64,000 nt of DNA from Paracentrotus lividus (GCA_940671915.1 CALNVZ010003434.1:42020090-42084089), one strand, 5' to 3'. Counted from the first letter of the stretch, positions 21,901-31,243 are shown. Numbers and translations: made by a program. Notes: generated by a model from the sequence alone, not told the origin.

Positions 21901-24547
21901 TTATCCGAAAGTTTGGACGAATTATTATTATAGATAACAGATGAAAGTATCTCGGGATCTGCACAATAATATAAAGACTTACAAAACCAAATGAACAATT
22001 TCAAGATTATGATAACCTTACAATATAGATATATAGGATAACTGGTTATAATAATTTGTCATAAAAAAAAAAAAAACTAAAAGTGTGATTTGAACAGTCC
22101 ATAATGAAAACAATGTCGTGCTGAGGATAGGCCTATTTTAATTATATCTTAATATAATGAAAAAGAATACATTATTGGAAAGGAATAACTTAAATATATA
22201 GACAAATGATAGAGGAACAGTCGGCAAGATATATCATTTGACCAGTTAATTAGTCGGGGCCTGGGGTGAAGCATGAGATAAAAAGAAAGAAAGAAAGTTT
22301 TGAAGAATCACAATGTGCAATGTACGCAATATAGCACAGTACAGGATACGTGCATACAGTGGACACGGTACGGGTGCCCAAGGTGTGATGTCATAATCTC
22401 GACGCCCTTGCGGGGTACTGCTGAAGCCTGAAAATGGGGGCCCGTCTTTGAAAGGTGATAACTCCCGATCTAAAAGAGATATTGACAAGGGGTTTAGATA
22501 TTCTGAATCAGTAAAGATTTTCCGTTGCAGTGGTACGAGTTTGGTTGCAATCAAAAGCAGTTTTGACTCTCCAGTTGTCTACTTTAAAAAGATAATGAAT
22601 AAGATAATCTGTAATAGGAGAAGCTAATCATGCCATTTTAAGGGGAATTATATATTTGTAAAAGGCCCTTGAAAAATGAAGTAATTATAGATGACAGTAT
22701 ACCTTACAAACAATGTTGTATATTCAACAGCATGCTTTTAACTGTCTGAATGCTGACATGGAGCTGGCAAGAAGAGAAGGTTTTCACTTTGGAGCTAAGC
22801 TTGTACGAGGTGCATACATGGATCAGGAGCGTAAGCGAGCTGATGACATTGGCTATGATGACCCTATCAATTCAACATACGAAGCAACGAATGAGAGCTA
22901 TCATCGATGTCTAGATTTATCACTGGATACCATCAAGGCTGGAGGACATACCAATATCATGGTAGCATCACATAACCTTGATACTATAAGGCATGCTGTA
23001 CAAAGGTATGGTCATGCTCAGCTTTATAAGTGCCATTTGTATGATGTCTAGTGCCCTGTAACATACAGAATTAAGACTAATTACAAGTTTGAAACAACCA
23101 TTCTATTTTTGCTCCTCAGAGACCTTTAATTGAACTACCCACTTACTTGACCAACTTATTGTTACATACATGTGTAATTTTGAAGCAGTTGCATTGTTGA
23201 AATATAATAACTTTCTATTGTTCTACTTTCCTATCATTCAGGCCTCTAAGTATTTATTTCTGTTTATTTGTTTTCAGAATGGATGAGCTTGGGATTGGTG
23301 CCAAAGATAAATTGGTGTATTTTGGTCAGCTCTTTGGAATGTGTGACCAGGTATCTTTTCCTCTTGGTAAGGGCTCCAGTTATAGTCTTTTATAAGCTAC
23401 ATTCTCAATTTTCAACAAATTGTACAAACTTGGGGGGAAAAATATACATGCAGGTATGAAATCTTCTCAAACGATATGTGTATTTGGTATCATATTAAAG
23501 AAAAATCTAAATTTTCCTTTGATGATTTATTATTTTGTATAATTTACTTTGTAAAACAAAAGTTAAGGTAAATTTTGTGTGACACTGCTGCGCCAGATCA
23601 TAATGGCCTGTTATGTTCTAAACCTACACAATGCCATAGACACATGCAGTCACAAGATAGATTTTTCTTGATTATAGAAATCTAATCACACATGCACCTC
23701 AAGATCAAAGGCACCAAATGAGATGGGAAAAAAATTCTTTTGCTTTAACAAATTACCAAATATTAAAAGGTTGTCAGTGGTCTTCGATACCCTGCCACCC
23801 CCCCCCTCACCCCCCCCCCAAAAAAATGTTTTACTCTTGTAGGATTTTTATTGATACATATTGTATGCTTATGATTACTATGATGATGATTCACTATCAT
23901 TTTTAAGACTTGTTCTTGATTATAACATCAAAAAGTGAATATCCATCTTGAAAATGCACTATTAATCAAATAAAAATTGAGATTGATATTAAATGTTCCC
24001 AGTCAGAGAAGATGAGTCCTTCAGTTCCTGTGGAAGTGCAAAGATGCGCTTAAAGGGTATCAATAAATTCAGAATCAAACAATCATTTCTTGCATTGTCT
24101 AAAGCACATTAAAATCACAGAGATGAAAATAATTATCTGCTATTTTAACTGATATTTCCATTGATTTACAGTGGCTTTATTTGTCTTGGGTTGGCCTCCA
24201 ATGCCTCCCCCGCCCAAGTGCATTAAGGGTCAAAGAAAAGGACTGTTGTCAAAAGAGTTGCTAGCTTCTTTGATATTAAACAGTCATTGGTCAGCTGTGA
24301 AATAGTTCCATTACTTTAGAAAGTGTATCAATCTTGTACTTTTTTTTGTTTTGATTTGACAGGTGAGATGGGGTATTCAGTGTATAAGTATGTTCCTTAT
24401 GGCCCAGTCAATGATGTCCTTCCATATCTGTCTCGTAGAGCACAGGAGAATAGTGGAATGCTGAAAGGAGTCACCCAGGAAAGAGATCTCATGTGGCAAG
24501 AATTAACAAGGAGAATTAGAAATGGACAGATCCTTCATAAACCTTGA
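901..24547 (+). CDS. PRODH: Proline dehydrogenase, mitochondrial (gene span, 5' exons outside window)
   Basis: FAD-dependent proline dehydrogenase oxidises L-proline to pyrroline-5-carboxylate in mitochondria, the first step of proline catabolism. Ten exons are recognised by GT-AG boundaries, phase continuity and family motifs: 901-989, 7093-7242, 7763-7827, 9070-9268 (damaged), 15892-15973, 18752-18844, 20231-20377, 22731-23005, 23278-23366 and 24363-24547. Family landmarks read in order: [82 protein letters not shown], then [10 protein letters not shown] near the C-terminus, whose paired arginines bind substrate carboxylate in the family. The N-terminal targeting region is missing upstream. 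The hydroxyproline-specific paralogue PRODH2 is the main alternative, but the exon-1 and exon-2 text fits PRODH. All phases agree except around exon 4. Confidence 0.93.
990..1927 (+). other. PRODH intron sequence, no recognised feature
   Basis: AT-rich intronic DNA with an adjoining C-run and A-run near 1101-1129. No reading frame with family resemblance and no inverted repeat of note were seen. Confidence 0.5.
1928..2180 (+). mobile_element. 253-bp MITE family A, copy 1
   Basis: Ends are inverted copies beginning ATGCGGCGGTCACAACTCG. The element is GC-rich in an AT-rich setting. It has exactly the same length as copies at 15182 and 41401. One 84-codon frame starting at the left-end ATG is open through to the right end, with its stop just outside. 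No transposase resemblance, so it is presumably non-autonomous. The flanking target duplication is short and ambiguous (TTA or TAA like). Confidence 0.85.
2183..2950 (+). other. PRODH intron sequence, no recognised feature
   Basis: Unassigned AT-rich DNA. The short open frames here show no codon pattern or family resemblance. Confidence 0.4.
3045..3525. repeat. DR1-containing repeat, two ~157-bp units
   Basis: Two direct copies of a unit starting GTTATCGCAATATCTCAAGA (about 3123 and 3280). The outer ends share a GGCGGAGGCAT-like motif (about 3053 and 3484), and CCGTCCGTACGT repeats follow the left end. Each unit carries a perfect AGGTCAAAGGTCA (3224-3236 and 3380-3392). A degenerate relative lies at 18975-19610. 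Confidence 0.8.
3535..3880 (+). repeat. Fragment of the 46-49.6 kb foldback family
   Basis: Shares the ordered landmarks CTCAACCGT, a TTTTTGTATTCAAC-like stretch, ACTGAAGCA, GGACATATAATTA and CCTCCT with 49320-49625, with considerable divergence. It represents one arm only. Confidence 0.6.
4452..5490. mobile_element. Foldback element with CAGTGTGTCCCA end, hosting a nested MITE
   Basis: Arms around 4545-4739 and 5213-5480 are inverted copies (TGAGCAATGCCCACTTTTGT against its complement near 5400). The left end ACAGTGTGTCCCAGAAAGAA resembles mariner-type ends and recurs at about 43430, 44130 and 47333. The middle is replaced by the TTAA-flanked MITE at 4744-5208. Confidence 0.7.
4744..5208 (+). 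mobile_element. TTAA-flanked MITE family B, copy 1
   Basis: TTAA occurs directly outside both ends (4740-4743 and 5209-5212). The ends are inverted, with a shared GGTGTATAGTTT core. The whole sequence is repeated in opposite orientation at 51123-51593. TTAA duplication is typical of piggyBac-type transposition; no transposase is encoded. Confidence 0.85.
5505..5640. repeat. Long hairpin with GACGCGAA stem
   Basis: Left arm 5511-5555 and right arm 5583-5633 are inverted, with a two-base bulge, around a GGGGCGCAGCCCC-type inner stem. The inner stem (CTGACGCGAA and ATGCGACTATTTT) is nearly perfect. Probably a small foldback transposon. Confidence 0.75.
5641..7092 (+). other. PRODH intron; AACGTTAG-rich patch and CRE-like sites
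   Basis: About 5690-5850 contains repeated TCTAACGTTAGA-like words. ACGTCAC-type words occur near 6375, 6403 and 6622. A G-run lies near 6476-6487. None is strong enough to call a promoter. Confidence 0.35.
7093..7242 (+). CDS. PRODH: PRODH exon with GDRREGV and TYFYTDE motifs
   Basis: Acceptor TGTACAG, donor G|GTGAGT. The reading [20 protein letters not shown] continues through [14 protein letters not shown] to LLECIRVA, a close match to the central PRODH segment. It leaves one base, which joins the next exon in phase to make GGA. Confidence 0.93.
7763..7827 (+). CDS. PRODH: PRODH exon with SDDGF and KLTALGRPQ motifs
   Basis: Acceptor CCCTATAG, donor TTG|GTAAGG. Encodes [20 protein letters not shown] followed by IL. 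This is the beta strand and loop that carry the invariant K-x-T-A-L of the PRODH barrel. Ends in phase 0. Confidence 0.94.
7828..9069 (+). other. PRODH intron with 20-base C run
   Basis: AT-rich. Contains a TTAATTAACCC short tandem near 8176-8210 and an uninterrupted run of 20 C at 8834-8853. Confidence 0.6.
9070..9268 (+). pseudogene. PRODH: PRODH exon 4, recognisable but frame-broken
   Basis: Acceptor CTCATGCAG and donor GTAAGT at 9269. The first codons read LNLSE, as expected directly after the GRPQIL exon. The family-like text then jumps to the third frame near 9085-9090 ([16 protein letters not shown]), meets an in-frame TGA at about 9163, continues [12 protein letters not shown], and jumps again at about 9209 to [13 protein letters not shown]. 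Each jump looks like the loss of one G in a GG run. The order of pieces matches the segment between GRPQ and LLDW in animal PRODH. Either these are base-level assembly errors, or this copy of the gene is inactive. An 18-codon micro-exon ending at 9123 (CAG|GTCAGG) is a weaker alternative, because its text does not resemble the family. Confidence 0.65.
9396..9472 (+). repeat. CTACCTACC-led repeat, shared with 60187-60262
   Basis: About 75 bp starting CTACCTACCTACCAGG, with GAGACCTAGTACGAATCCTC and CGTGCATGCA, recurs at 60187-60262 with only a few differences. Family not identified. Confidence 0.75.
9473..13115 (+). other. PRODH intron 4, left part
   Basis: Mostly unassigned AT-rich DNA. 10390-10515 contains several direct and inverted copies of GGCACATTTTGG-like words. 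12430-12550 has a GTATCCAG...CTGTATCC-bounded C-rich patch like other small MITEs. I did not find a further PRODH exon here. Confidence 0.4.
13120..13566. mobile_element. Possible TTAA-flanked element
   Basis: TTAA lies outside both ends (13116-13119 and 13567-13570). The interior is GC-richer than its surroundings, and the ends are loosely inverted (CCCC/GGGG and CTCG words). The terminal repeats are weak, so the call is tentative. Confidence 0.4.
13607..13897 (+). mobile_element. tRNA-derived SINE
   Basis: The head has pol III boxes: A box TGGTCAAGTGG and B box GGTTCGAATCC. The tRNA-like fold is imperfect, with acceptor and T-stem mismatches. A body follows with AAATGGGTACC, GGAAGAAATTCCT and GCTATGGCTATAGCC, and it ends in an ATT-repeat tail. 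The anticodon position reads GAA. A diverged reverse copy lies at 30690-30970. Confidence 0.8.
13960..14470. repeat. AC/GT and CT microsatellite cluster
   Basis: Impure (AC)n, (CT)n and (GTGT)n tracts. Long frames on both strands across it are low-complexity artefacts. Confidence 0.85.
15182..15434 (+). mobile_element. 253-bp MITE family A, copy 2
   Basis: Same ends and exactly the same length as the copy at 1928. The 84-codon frame is again open end to end. It sits in a TTAA...TTAA context, but since the outer base pairs are self-complementary the duplication cannot be fixed. Confidence 0.88.
15892..15973 (+). CDS. PRODH: PRODH exon with LLDW motif
   Basis: Acceptor ATTGATAG, donor GAG|GTAAGA. 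Reads [20 protein letters not shown] to PRIE, matching the LLDW...LS segment that precedes the EEEE helix in animal PRODH. It leaves in phase 0, agreeing with the exon at 18752. Its entry phase needs two upstream bases and does not fit the end of exon 4 as corrected by eye, so a third small indel probably lies at or near this junction. Confidence 0.82.
15997..16408. mobile_element. 412-bp foldback MITE, TAA target duplication
   Basis: Ends GGCCTGAATTCTTAAAG and its diverged complement. TAA repeats immediately outside (15994-15996 and 16409-16411). The arms are inverted throughout, including GGACTGAAACCA near both ends. It lies 24 bp downstream of PRODH exon 15892-15973. A TAA duplication fits PIF/Harbinger-type insertion. 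Confidence 0.8.
16451..17875. mobile_element. Foldback element with TACYGGGTG ends and internal ~120-bp array
   Basis: Left end TACTGGGTGTTTCCGAAAAA and right end complement TACCGGGTGCACCAGAAAAA, both followed by AAGTTTGATCA, with TA outside. The left half holds two inverted-sense units (16480-16640 and 16690-16880). The right half holds about five tandem units of roughly 120 bp (17125-17640), plus an end unit. The units share GATAATGAGTTGCA. Mariner-like ends; no transposase. Confidence 0.82.
17968..18361. mobile_element. 394-bp foldback MITE, ends TGTAGGGTCAC
   Basis: Inverted ends TGTAGGGTCAC / GTGACCCTACA. Arms inverted for roughly 90 bp, with ATTC outside both ends (17964-17967 and 18362-18365). 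No coding content. Confidence 0.8.
18752..18844 (+). CDS. PRODH: PRODH exon, [14 protein letters not shown]
   Basis: Acceptor TTCTTACAG, donor AAG|GTAAGG, 31 codons, phase 0 at both ends. Encodes [20 protein letters not shown] through [10 protein letters not shown], the amphipathic helix before the VMVDAEQT strand. Confidence 0.93.
18975..19610. repeat. Degenerate tandem of the DR1-containing unit
   Basis: About five diverged copies of the unit at 3123, each with TCAAGAACC, GATCTGAT and AGGTCAAAGGTCA-like words. A perfect AGGTCAAAGGTCA lies at 19346-19358. The array lies immediately downstream of PRODH exon 18752-18844. Confidence 0.75.
20231..20377 (+). CDS. PRODH: PRODH exon, [16 protein letters not shown]
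   Basis: Acceptor GCTCTAG, donor AAG|GTAAAC, 49 codons, phase 0. Contains [20 protein letters not shown] and NTYQCYLK, among the most conserved PRODH text. The acidic-Gln pair lies in the FAD-binding barrel. Confidence 0.95.
20378..22730 (+). other. PRODH intron with a GC-rich island
   Basis: 20860-21300 is GC-richer, with TGACGTCA and GCGCGCGC words, but no frame or inverted end was recognised. The rest is AT-rich. Confidence 0.35.
22731..23005 (+). CDS. PRODH: PRODH exon, [10 protein letters not shown] and MVASHN
   Basis: Acceptor ATTCAACAG, donor AG|GTATGG, 275 nt, leaving two bases. Encodes [39 protein letters not shown] and [11 protein letters not shown]. The family's G-A-Y motif and the VASHN strand of the barrel are both intact. 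Confidence 0.96.
23278..23366 (+). CDS. PRODH: PRODH exon, [17 protein letters not shown]
   Basis: Acceptor TTTTCAG, donor G|GTAAGG. Reads [20 protein letters not shown] then [10 protein letters not shown]. Enters with AG from the previous exon to make Arg and leaves one base. Confidence 0.95.
24363..24547 (+). CDS. PRODH: PRODH last coding exon, YKYVPYGPV and [10 protein letters not shown]
   Basis: Acceptor TTGACAG. Encodes [32 protein letters not shown] and a basic C-terminal tail ending LHKP, then TGA. The Tyr and paired Arg of alpha-8 that contact proline in the family are present. The exon directly precedes a C/T-rich 3'UTR. Confidence 0.96.
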
Positions 24548-24888
24548 TGTCTTCCTACCTCTTCCTCTCTCTATCTCTGCCCTCCCCCCCCCCTCTCTCT
24601 CTCTATTTTTTGTCTATTTTTTTTTTTATTTATCAGAGATTGTAATCACTGTGACATCTGCCCCATAACAAATATAGTTATTATCAATCTTAATCCTAAT
24701 CCTAAATGTAGCCCTCATGCTAATCCTAATGTATGTCCTAATCCTATGATCGAAATGAGGCTACTGAGATACAATCAACTCTTTTGTGTTACAGGGTATA
24801 AAACTGTGAGCAGTTTTGGTATATAGAGTGCTGAATGATTTCATATATTCCTTTACTCACCTGAAAGTTGTGATCCTTCAAAGTTCCT

Positions 24889-24894
24889 AATAAA
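24889..24894 (+). terminator. PRODH: Candidate PRODH polyadenylation signal
   Basis: AATAAA 342 nt after the stop codon, followed about 35 nt later by a GT-rich TGTGTGTG stretch, as expected of a poly(A) downstream element. This is inferred from motifs only. Confidence 0.5.
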
Positions 24895-25954
24895 GGAAAC
24901 GGTCATATCCAAAGAGGTTTTGATTTTCTGTGTGTGTGATAATTGACAGTTTAAAAAAACTCATAACTATTCATTGGACTAATTCGAGTGCCGAGGTTTT
25001 ATCAACTTTATAAATCTGAAGTTCTATTCATGTGTTATTGTTTATTTTATACATGTACATCTTGCCTCAAGATATTCAAACAGTCTTCAGGATGTTACAT
25101 TACTGTATTGTGATTACATGATTTCTAATATTATGTTAACTGAAGGAATGTATAAAAGATGATTATATTGATTTTGTATAAGGGTAATTCCACTGAATTT
25201 CGGACATGATATTAAAAAAAAGAAGTGTGTGTCCTAGGTTATTAAGTTTATTCCTATCAATCCTAATGTCATGGTTGTTGTTAGATAAAATCTTTCCAAA
25301 TCAAATTATACAACAAAAATTAAATCAGTTTTAGATGATTCCATTGATATCTGGAACCATCATTAAAAACAAATATGTAGGAAAATAGATGAGCTACGAC
25401 TAGATCAAGGGCAGAATAGCATTTATCCTATGCCATCTTGGACTGTCTTGCATGACTGTTTGTAATTCCTGGTTGCTAGAAAGTACATTATCTTCATTCA
25501 CAAAGGTACAATGTATCTCGGCAACGTCCTCTTTTCCTGTAGCCTTGCTTTGGTTCCCAAAGAATGAGCGGGTTGGCAGAGAGTTCAGGATGTTGCATAC
25601 AATGACCTGCTAGTTTCAGTCTTCTCATACAGTCTTCTTATTAATAAAACCAATTAACCGATACTCGTAAATTGGCATATAGATTCACATTGTTTACAAA
25701 GTCATACCAACAGACATCAAGGGCTACCCTCAGCATACGTGTGTACACTCCATTCAATGATTTTCCAGTTTGTATGTTGGTGTCCAGGTTTCTGATCCTT
25801 AAAGTAGTGCAGATTCAACTGTTGCTACAAAAAATCCTTTGCTATAAGTTCAAAGTTCATTGAGTATAGATTTCCACACTTTCTTAATTTTGTGTAAGGC
25901 AACCCATTTTAATGTCATGTTCAGTTTCAGAGATCCATGATACTTAATATTTAA

Positions 25955-26387
25955 AGGGAAGTTCACTCTGGAATTTTATTGGATTTTAAAAAAGCAGAAA
26001 AAAAAAAGAAAAATATAAGTGAAAGTTTTAAGAAAATCAACCAAAATATAGTGAACTAATGAAATTTAAAGTTTTAAATCTATTATGTCACTTGCGAGCA
26101 GCTCTCCCATGTGTAATGTATTTAAATTCCAAAAATATGTTTTTTTGTTCATGGTTCTAGATAAAGGAATTGGTTGAATTGATAGAGGCATATGTATGAA
26201 CATAGGTTTGATGATGTATAACCACACAGGTGAAATAAAAAATATTATTTTGAAAAAAATGACACTCATATGCAGCTCGCATATGACATCACAAAATCAA
26301 AAATTTAAATATTCATAACTTCATTATTTTTTGGTCGACTTTCCTCAAACTTTTAAAACCAATTTAAACCCAGGGTGAACTTTCCCT
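25955..26387. mobile_element. TTAA-flanked MITE family C, 433 bp
   Basis: TTAA outside both ends (25951-25954 and 26388-26391). Inverted ends AGGGAAGTTCACTCTGG and AGGGAAAGTTCACCCTGG. Interior AT-rich and non-coding. A truncated relative starts at 30154. Confidence 0.85.
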
Positions 26388-26479
26388 TTAAAGTTTTTTA
26401 TATCTTCTAGTGTTGCCACATCCGAGGTGGCAATACATTTACTAGTGTTATTAATTGCCATTGTTTTTGTTTTTACTTG

Positions 26480-27672
26480 CAGTCCAATTTGTTTACATTT
26501 TCAACACCACCAATGTCCTGTCAGGGGTCCCGCAGGGCTCCGTCCTCGGCCCAATGCTGTTTCTGCTATTCGTAAATGACATCTCATCCAATGGTCAATT
26601 CCACCATGAGACTGTTTGCTGATGATAGTGTGATCTACCGTACCATCTGTGGCCCTGATGACCAGGAAAGACTCCAAGAAGATCTTCAGAAGGTATTTCA
26701 GTGGGCTGAAACTTGGAGCATGGCCTTTAACATCTCCAAATGTGCTCACCTCTCTATCACCTTGAAGCGCAGGCCATTCCTGTTCAACTACTCTGTAAAT
26801 GAACAAGAAATCCCACAAAGAGACATACAAATACCTTGGTGTTACAGTCCGAGATGATCTACGTTGGAACAGCCACGTCGAAGCATTGCGCTCGAAAGCA
26901 TCCAGAACCATGGGCATCTTGAGAAGAAATCTTGGCTCCTGTAGCAAGAAAGTGAGAGAAACCGCCTATAAGACCCTAGTTCGGCCTCAGCTTGAATTCT
27001 CCTCATGTGCATGGAACCCACACAAACGTGTGTAACATCAACCTACTGGAAGGAATCCAACGCCAGGCAGCACGTTTTGTCACCAAGACTTCAGAAGAAC
27101 ATCAAGTGTTACAAACATGATCTCTTTGCTGGCCTGGAATAGTCTAGAGCAACGAAGAATGTTTACCCAGTGTGAAATGTTCTTCAAAATCCACAAGAAC
27201 ATGGTTAACATCCACTTACACCTGGTATCCACCCTGTCTTGCACCAGAGAGAGCTGCGTGGACACACTGCACACCCATTCATTTTTCACCAGCTTCCTTG
27301 CAGAGTGGACTGCTACAGTACAGCTTTTTCCCCGAGTAATTCCTATATGGAACGGCTCCCAGCAGTAGCTGTAACATCTACTCGATTGCTGGTTTTCGGA
27401 ATGCAGCAGTCCGTCCATCATAGCCATGATGGGCGTATCCACCAGCACTCTGTAGGGAGGGAAGCCATGAAGCCGCATTACTGTTTTCTTCACCAGATGC
27501 ACCCTACTTCTTTGTACTCTCCAGTCTACATGTTTTTTCTTCTGCACTATTGTCTGGCTTCTTTACTTGCACTCATCACGCACTCACACACTGCCAATTA
27601 GTACCCCACCCTGGACAGCTGTCAACGTAGCTTTTTCGGGTGCAACAATTCAAGATTCAAGATTCAAGAACA
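26480..27672 (+). pseudogene. Non-LTR retrotransposon fragment, reverse transcriptase 3' half
   Basis: Reads [20 protein letters not shown], then [10 protein letters not shown] with the catalytic ADD box, then KYLGVTVRDDLRWNSHV and QLEFSSCAWNPH in shifting frames, then KMFFKIHKN-type and RIWNSLP-type text. At least three frame breaks and internal stops are present. It ends in three copies of ATTCAAG, as expected of a CR1/L2-like 3' tail. Dead and 5' truncated. Confidence 0.9.
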
Positions 27673-28486
27673 GTTTCCCCAGCTGTCAATAGCTTCCCTG
27701 CCTTCTTTACAGAATCTGATAAAAGACCAATGTCATTTGCAAAGCTCAAATCTGTTATCATTACTGTTGGTATACATGTACATCTCCTCTTCTGAGGGAA
27801 CAAAGTAAATCCAAGTTCCTCATCTTTATACCACTGATGGCTGAGCACATAAGCAAAAACTCACTTTTTCCACGGATTTTGGTGGCTTCTATTTTTTTTT
27901 TCCTAGAAAATTTTTCCAAAGTGAAAATGGTGAATACTTTGATGTTTTCTAAAAATCATGGGATATTTGGTGAATTACAAAAGGACGAAAAACAGGGCAG
28001 ACGTAAGGGTAACATCAGTTACCGACATCCCAATCAGTAAATTTGTTATAGCATTAAAGAATTTGTTTTTTCATTTTCTGAAGAGCCTATGTGTGATATA
28101 TCAAACATATCACTCTACCATGATATAATGTGATCAGAATTCACAATATCAAAATACATGTCTGTTTTCTGTAAGGTCAGGTACTGACGCATGTGTTCGT
28201 CATTTCATGGGGAAGAAAAGTTTGGTAGGATTTTATTTTACCAAATCCCTTCAGTATCATAAGATTATTAAGCTGTATTGATCAGAAGACCAATGTATTA
28301 TTATATACAAACAATCAAGAAAACCCATGCTCAGTGTAACGTCAGTTGCTGTGGAATTGCCCATAAGAAGAATGGATTTCTGCAAAGTCTTTGCAATCAT
28401 GTTACAGGAAAAAAAACTAAAAAGAAAAAAAATTGATAATTCTGATCTATTTAAGGGGTTTTATCAGTTCAGTAAAAGCACATTCT
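27673..28486. other. Intergenic, no recognised feature
   Basis: AT-rich. No family-like frame and no clear repeat. Confidence 0.4.
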
Positions 28487-28768
28487 GGACCCTGTTGCAT
28501 AAAACTTCTAACCAGAGTTTTTTCCGGTTAAAATCTGAAAACTCCGGTTAAAGTCCGAAAACTCCGGTTACAATATTTTTCTAGATTTTTTACTGTTTTT
28601 TCCATTGCATAAAAACATACCAGAGTTTTCAAAAGTATTAATGCAATAAATTTTTAGGGAGTTTTAAAACTCAGGTTGAATAACCTAAGAAATAGGTCTA
28701 CATAAGCTGAGTTTTTTAACCCGAGAAAACTCGGGTTAGAAAAAAAGTTTTATGCAACACCACCCTGG
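28487..28768. mobile_element. MITE with GTTGCATAAAACTT ends
   Basis: Left end includes CTGTTGCATAAAACTTCTAA and the right end carries its diverged complement. The interior has repeated AACTCCGGTTA words in both senses. Confidence 0.7.
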
Positions 28769-30149
28769 TCTACATGATTTGCCTATGGGATGTTGAGCGT
28801 ATTGAACAATATGCAAAATGTACAAAATTGCTGTGCAATATCGTGCTGTATTCAATGAGTAGTCTAATAGGCATAGGCAAAGTCATTGTATAGCCTAACT
28901 TGTGGAATATTTCTAGTATCCTATTCTGAACCATTCAATATAACATATATCATTATGTAATCATGTTGGATTGCCTTGAGAGGTTTATAAGAATATATTC
29001 CACATAATAATATAGATTCATATTGGCAAAGTCAACAGATGATTGTAATATGGTTCTATCAAGGGCAATATTCCCCAAAAGTAAAGAGGTCAATATTTAT
29101 ATGATTTGTTCAATAATGAAAACAATACAAGTTTGATTAAGTTAAAAATGGTTGCTCCTGTTACTCATGATTATATCAGGCTCTTTGAACTGAACCATCA
29201 GGACGTAAGACAAAAAAACAAAATTAAAATGATTGTTTGCAGAAACGGGTGAAAATCAGGTTTTTTTTCTTTCTTCTTTTTGCCCATCTGCTTGTTTTCA
29301 GTATAAGTTTAAGATTGAGCGTGATATACTGGCGCAATGCGTGGGTATCTCATGTAATCATCTAAGCTATGGCAACAAAGTATACATGTAAAATGGAGAT
29401 CGAGGGTCAGCCAGACAAATATATCAGTCCTCTGCTGATATCTTTATATGACCATGTTCTACCACTCCATTTGCCAATTTTTATTAACTCTGCAAAATTA
29501 TGTAAAAATGTATTCTATACAATGAAAAACCGGTTAGCAATTTCCTTTTGTTTTGAATTGAGGTCAAAGTTGAATTGAAAAATAAGAGTAATCAAGTTAT
29601 GGCAAACAAACATTTCTTCTTTTTTTGCCTTACTTTCTGGGTGTCTATTTCCATGTGTATTTGATGCTCTTCTTATTCACTTTACTTCCTTCTGCATCTT
29701 CTCTCTTTGTCTACCTCGCTTTTCTATATTTAAATGAGGAATATATAATTTGATCATGTTAATTATGATGATTCTGATAATTTCATTTTGTGGTAATTTG
29801 AAAATTTGTATAATTATTGTATGTCTTTTTCACTGACCATTGTATATATATTTGTGTGAATCTAATGTAAATTGAATATCCTTTATGGACAATGTTTACT
29901 TTCTATTTCAACTCCATTCAATTCATTCATTCTAAACCTTGTAATATAGAAGTTTAATTAATGTAATTTTTACTCAAGAAAAGTCAAAAATAATTCTTTA
30001 TAATTATAAATAAAAAGAGAAATGTAAGTATTTTGTTGTAATCTCTGTTATGTTTTGAAGAGACTAACATTCAGGCAATACCTAGTAAATTATATTTTTG
30101 TATGTATTGCACTTTTCATTGATGTTATGTGATTGGCCTATGTTATTCA
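28769..30149. other. Intergenic, no recognised feature
   Basis: AT-rich single-copy-looking DNA with short T runs. Nothing else visible. Confidence 0.4.
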
Positions 30150-30153
30150 TTAA

Positions 30154-30412
30154 AGGGGAAGTCTCTCCTTGTTTGAAAAAAAAGCAGAAAAAAATGGAAA
30201 AAATATCTTGATGATTTCAAGAAAATCCATGAAAGGATAACGGAATTATGTATGACGGATTCAAATTTTGATTTTGTAATGTCACTAATTAGCTGCCCTC
30301 CCATATGTTGTGTACTGTATTAAATTGTCTATTTCGTGGTGCTTGATGATGGAATAGATCGATTTCAAAACATTGATTTAATATATATTGAATGCACAGG
30401 TGAAATCATAAC
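30154..30412 (+). mobile_element. Truncated relative of the TTAA-flanked MITE family C
   Basis: Begins TTAA|AGGGGAAGTCTC and follows the order of 25955 onward (AAGCAGAAAAA, AAGAAAATC, GTCACT, GCTGCCCTCCCATATG). It stops after ACAGGTGAAATCATAAC without a right end. Confidence 0.65.
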
Positions 30413-30689
30413 ATATGGTTGGTTCCCAGCCCATCAGGGAAATCAGGGGAAAATATTTTATTATTTTACAGTCAGGGGAAAAGTCAGGGAATTTGATAAT
30501 AATGCTTCAAAATCAGGGAAAAGTCTGGGAATTTAGTTTGGTCCAAAATCGAAAGTTCGGTAGTCTGACAGTCAAGTGTTTTATACTGCAAATAGTCCAC
30601 AGTGACAACAAAGAAAACAAGTGAAACTGGAAATGCGTTTAAATAATTATCAGGGAATTTAGTTTTCTTGAAATGCTGGGAAGCCTGTA

Positions 30690-30970
30690 ATGATAATAAA
30701 AATAATTGCTACATTCATGTAGTGCTTAATACAATATATCCACCTGCGTGTTTTTAAACGCTTAGTGTGAACTAATTAATCCCAGGCTTTAATAGCTAGG
30801 CAACCTCGTAAGGTAGGCCTATATACAGCATTCAAGGAATTTCTTCCTAATGGTACCCATTCACCTCCCTTGGGTTCAGTTTGGCAAACCTCCAATGAAG
30901 TCCTTACCAAAAGATTTTAGTGGAATGAACATTATTCAAACCGAATCCACTCGACCACACCATCTCTACA
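30690..30970 (-). mobile_element. tRNA-derived SINE, reverse copy
   Basis: Read on the - strand it starts TGGTGTGGTCGAGTGGATT and contains AATGGGTACCATTAGGAAGA, parallel to the SINE at 13607. The T-arm/B-box region is degraded. Confidence 0.7.
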
Positions 30971-31120
30971 TTATTACTAATTTTCCTTATTATGGCAATT
31001 TATGTAATTTAGATTACACAACATGCAGGAAAGCAGTTCGCAAGTGACGTCATACATTTTAAAAACAAACTTTATTCCAGGATGGACTTCAACGTTTAAT
31101 TATGTTAGCCATGAATACCA

Positions 31121-31243
31121 GTTATCTAACTTTGATTCATTAGATGTACATATATTCTTTAATCAAGTGCTCAACTGTGTTATCTAACTTTGATTCATTA
31201 GATGTACATGTATTCTTTAATCAAATGTTCAACTGTGTTATCT
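31121..31243. repeat. 58-bp tandem duplication
   Basis: Units start at 31121 and 31179 with three differences, and a partial third starts at 31237. Probably a recent slippage event. Confidence 0.85.

Noticed and set aside
22713-23051. Single-exon 112-codon gene
   Set aside because: It is PRODH exon 22731-23005 read through its flanking intron.
26501-26947. 148-codon - strand frame
   Set aside because: Antisense shadow of LINE reverse transcriptase text on the + strand.
31121-31243. CRISPR-like direct repeat
   Set aside because: Units are adjacent 58-bp tandem copies without spacers, in a eukaryotic intergenic region.
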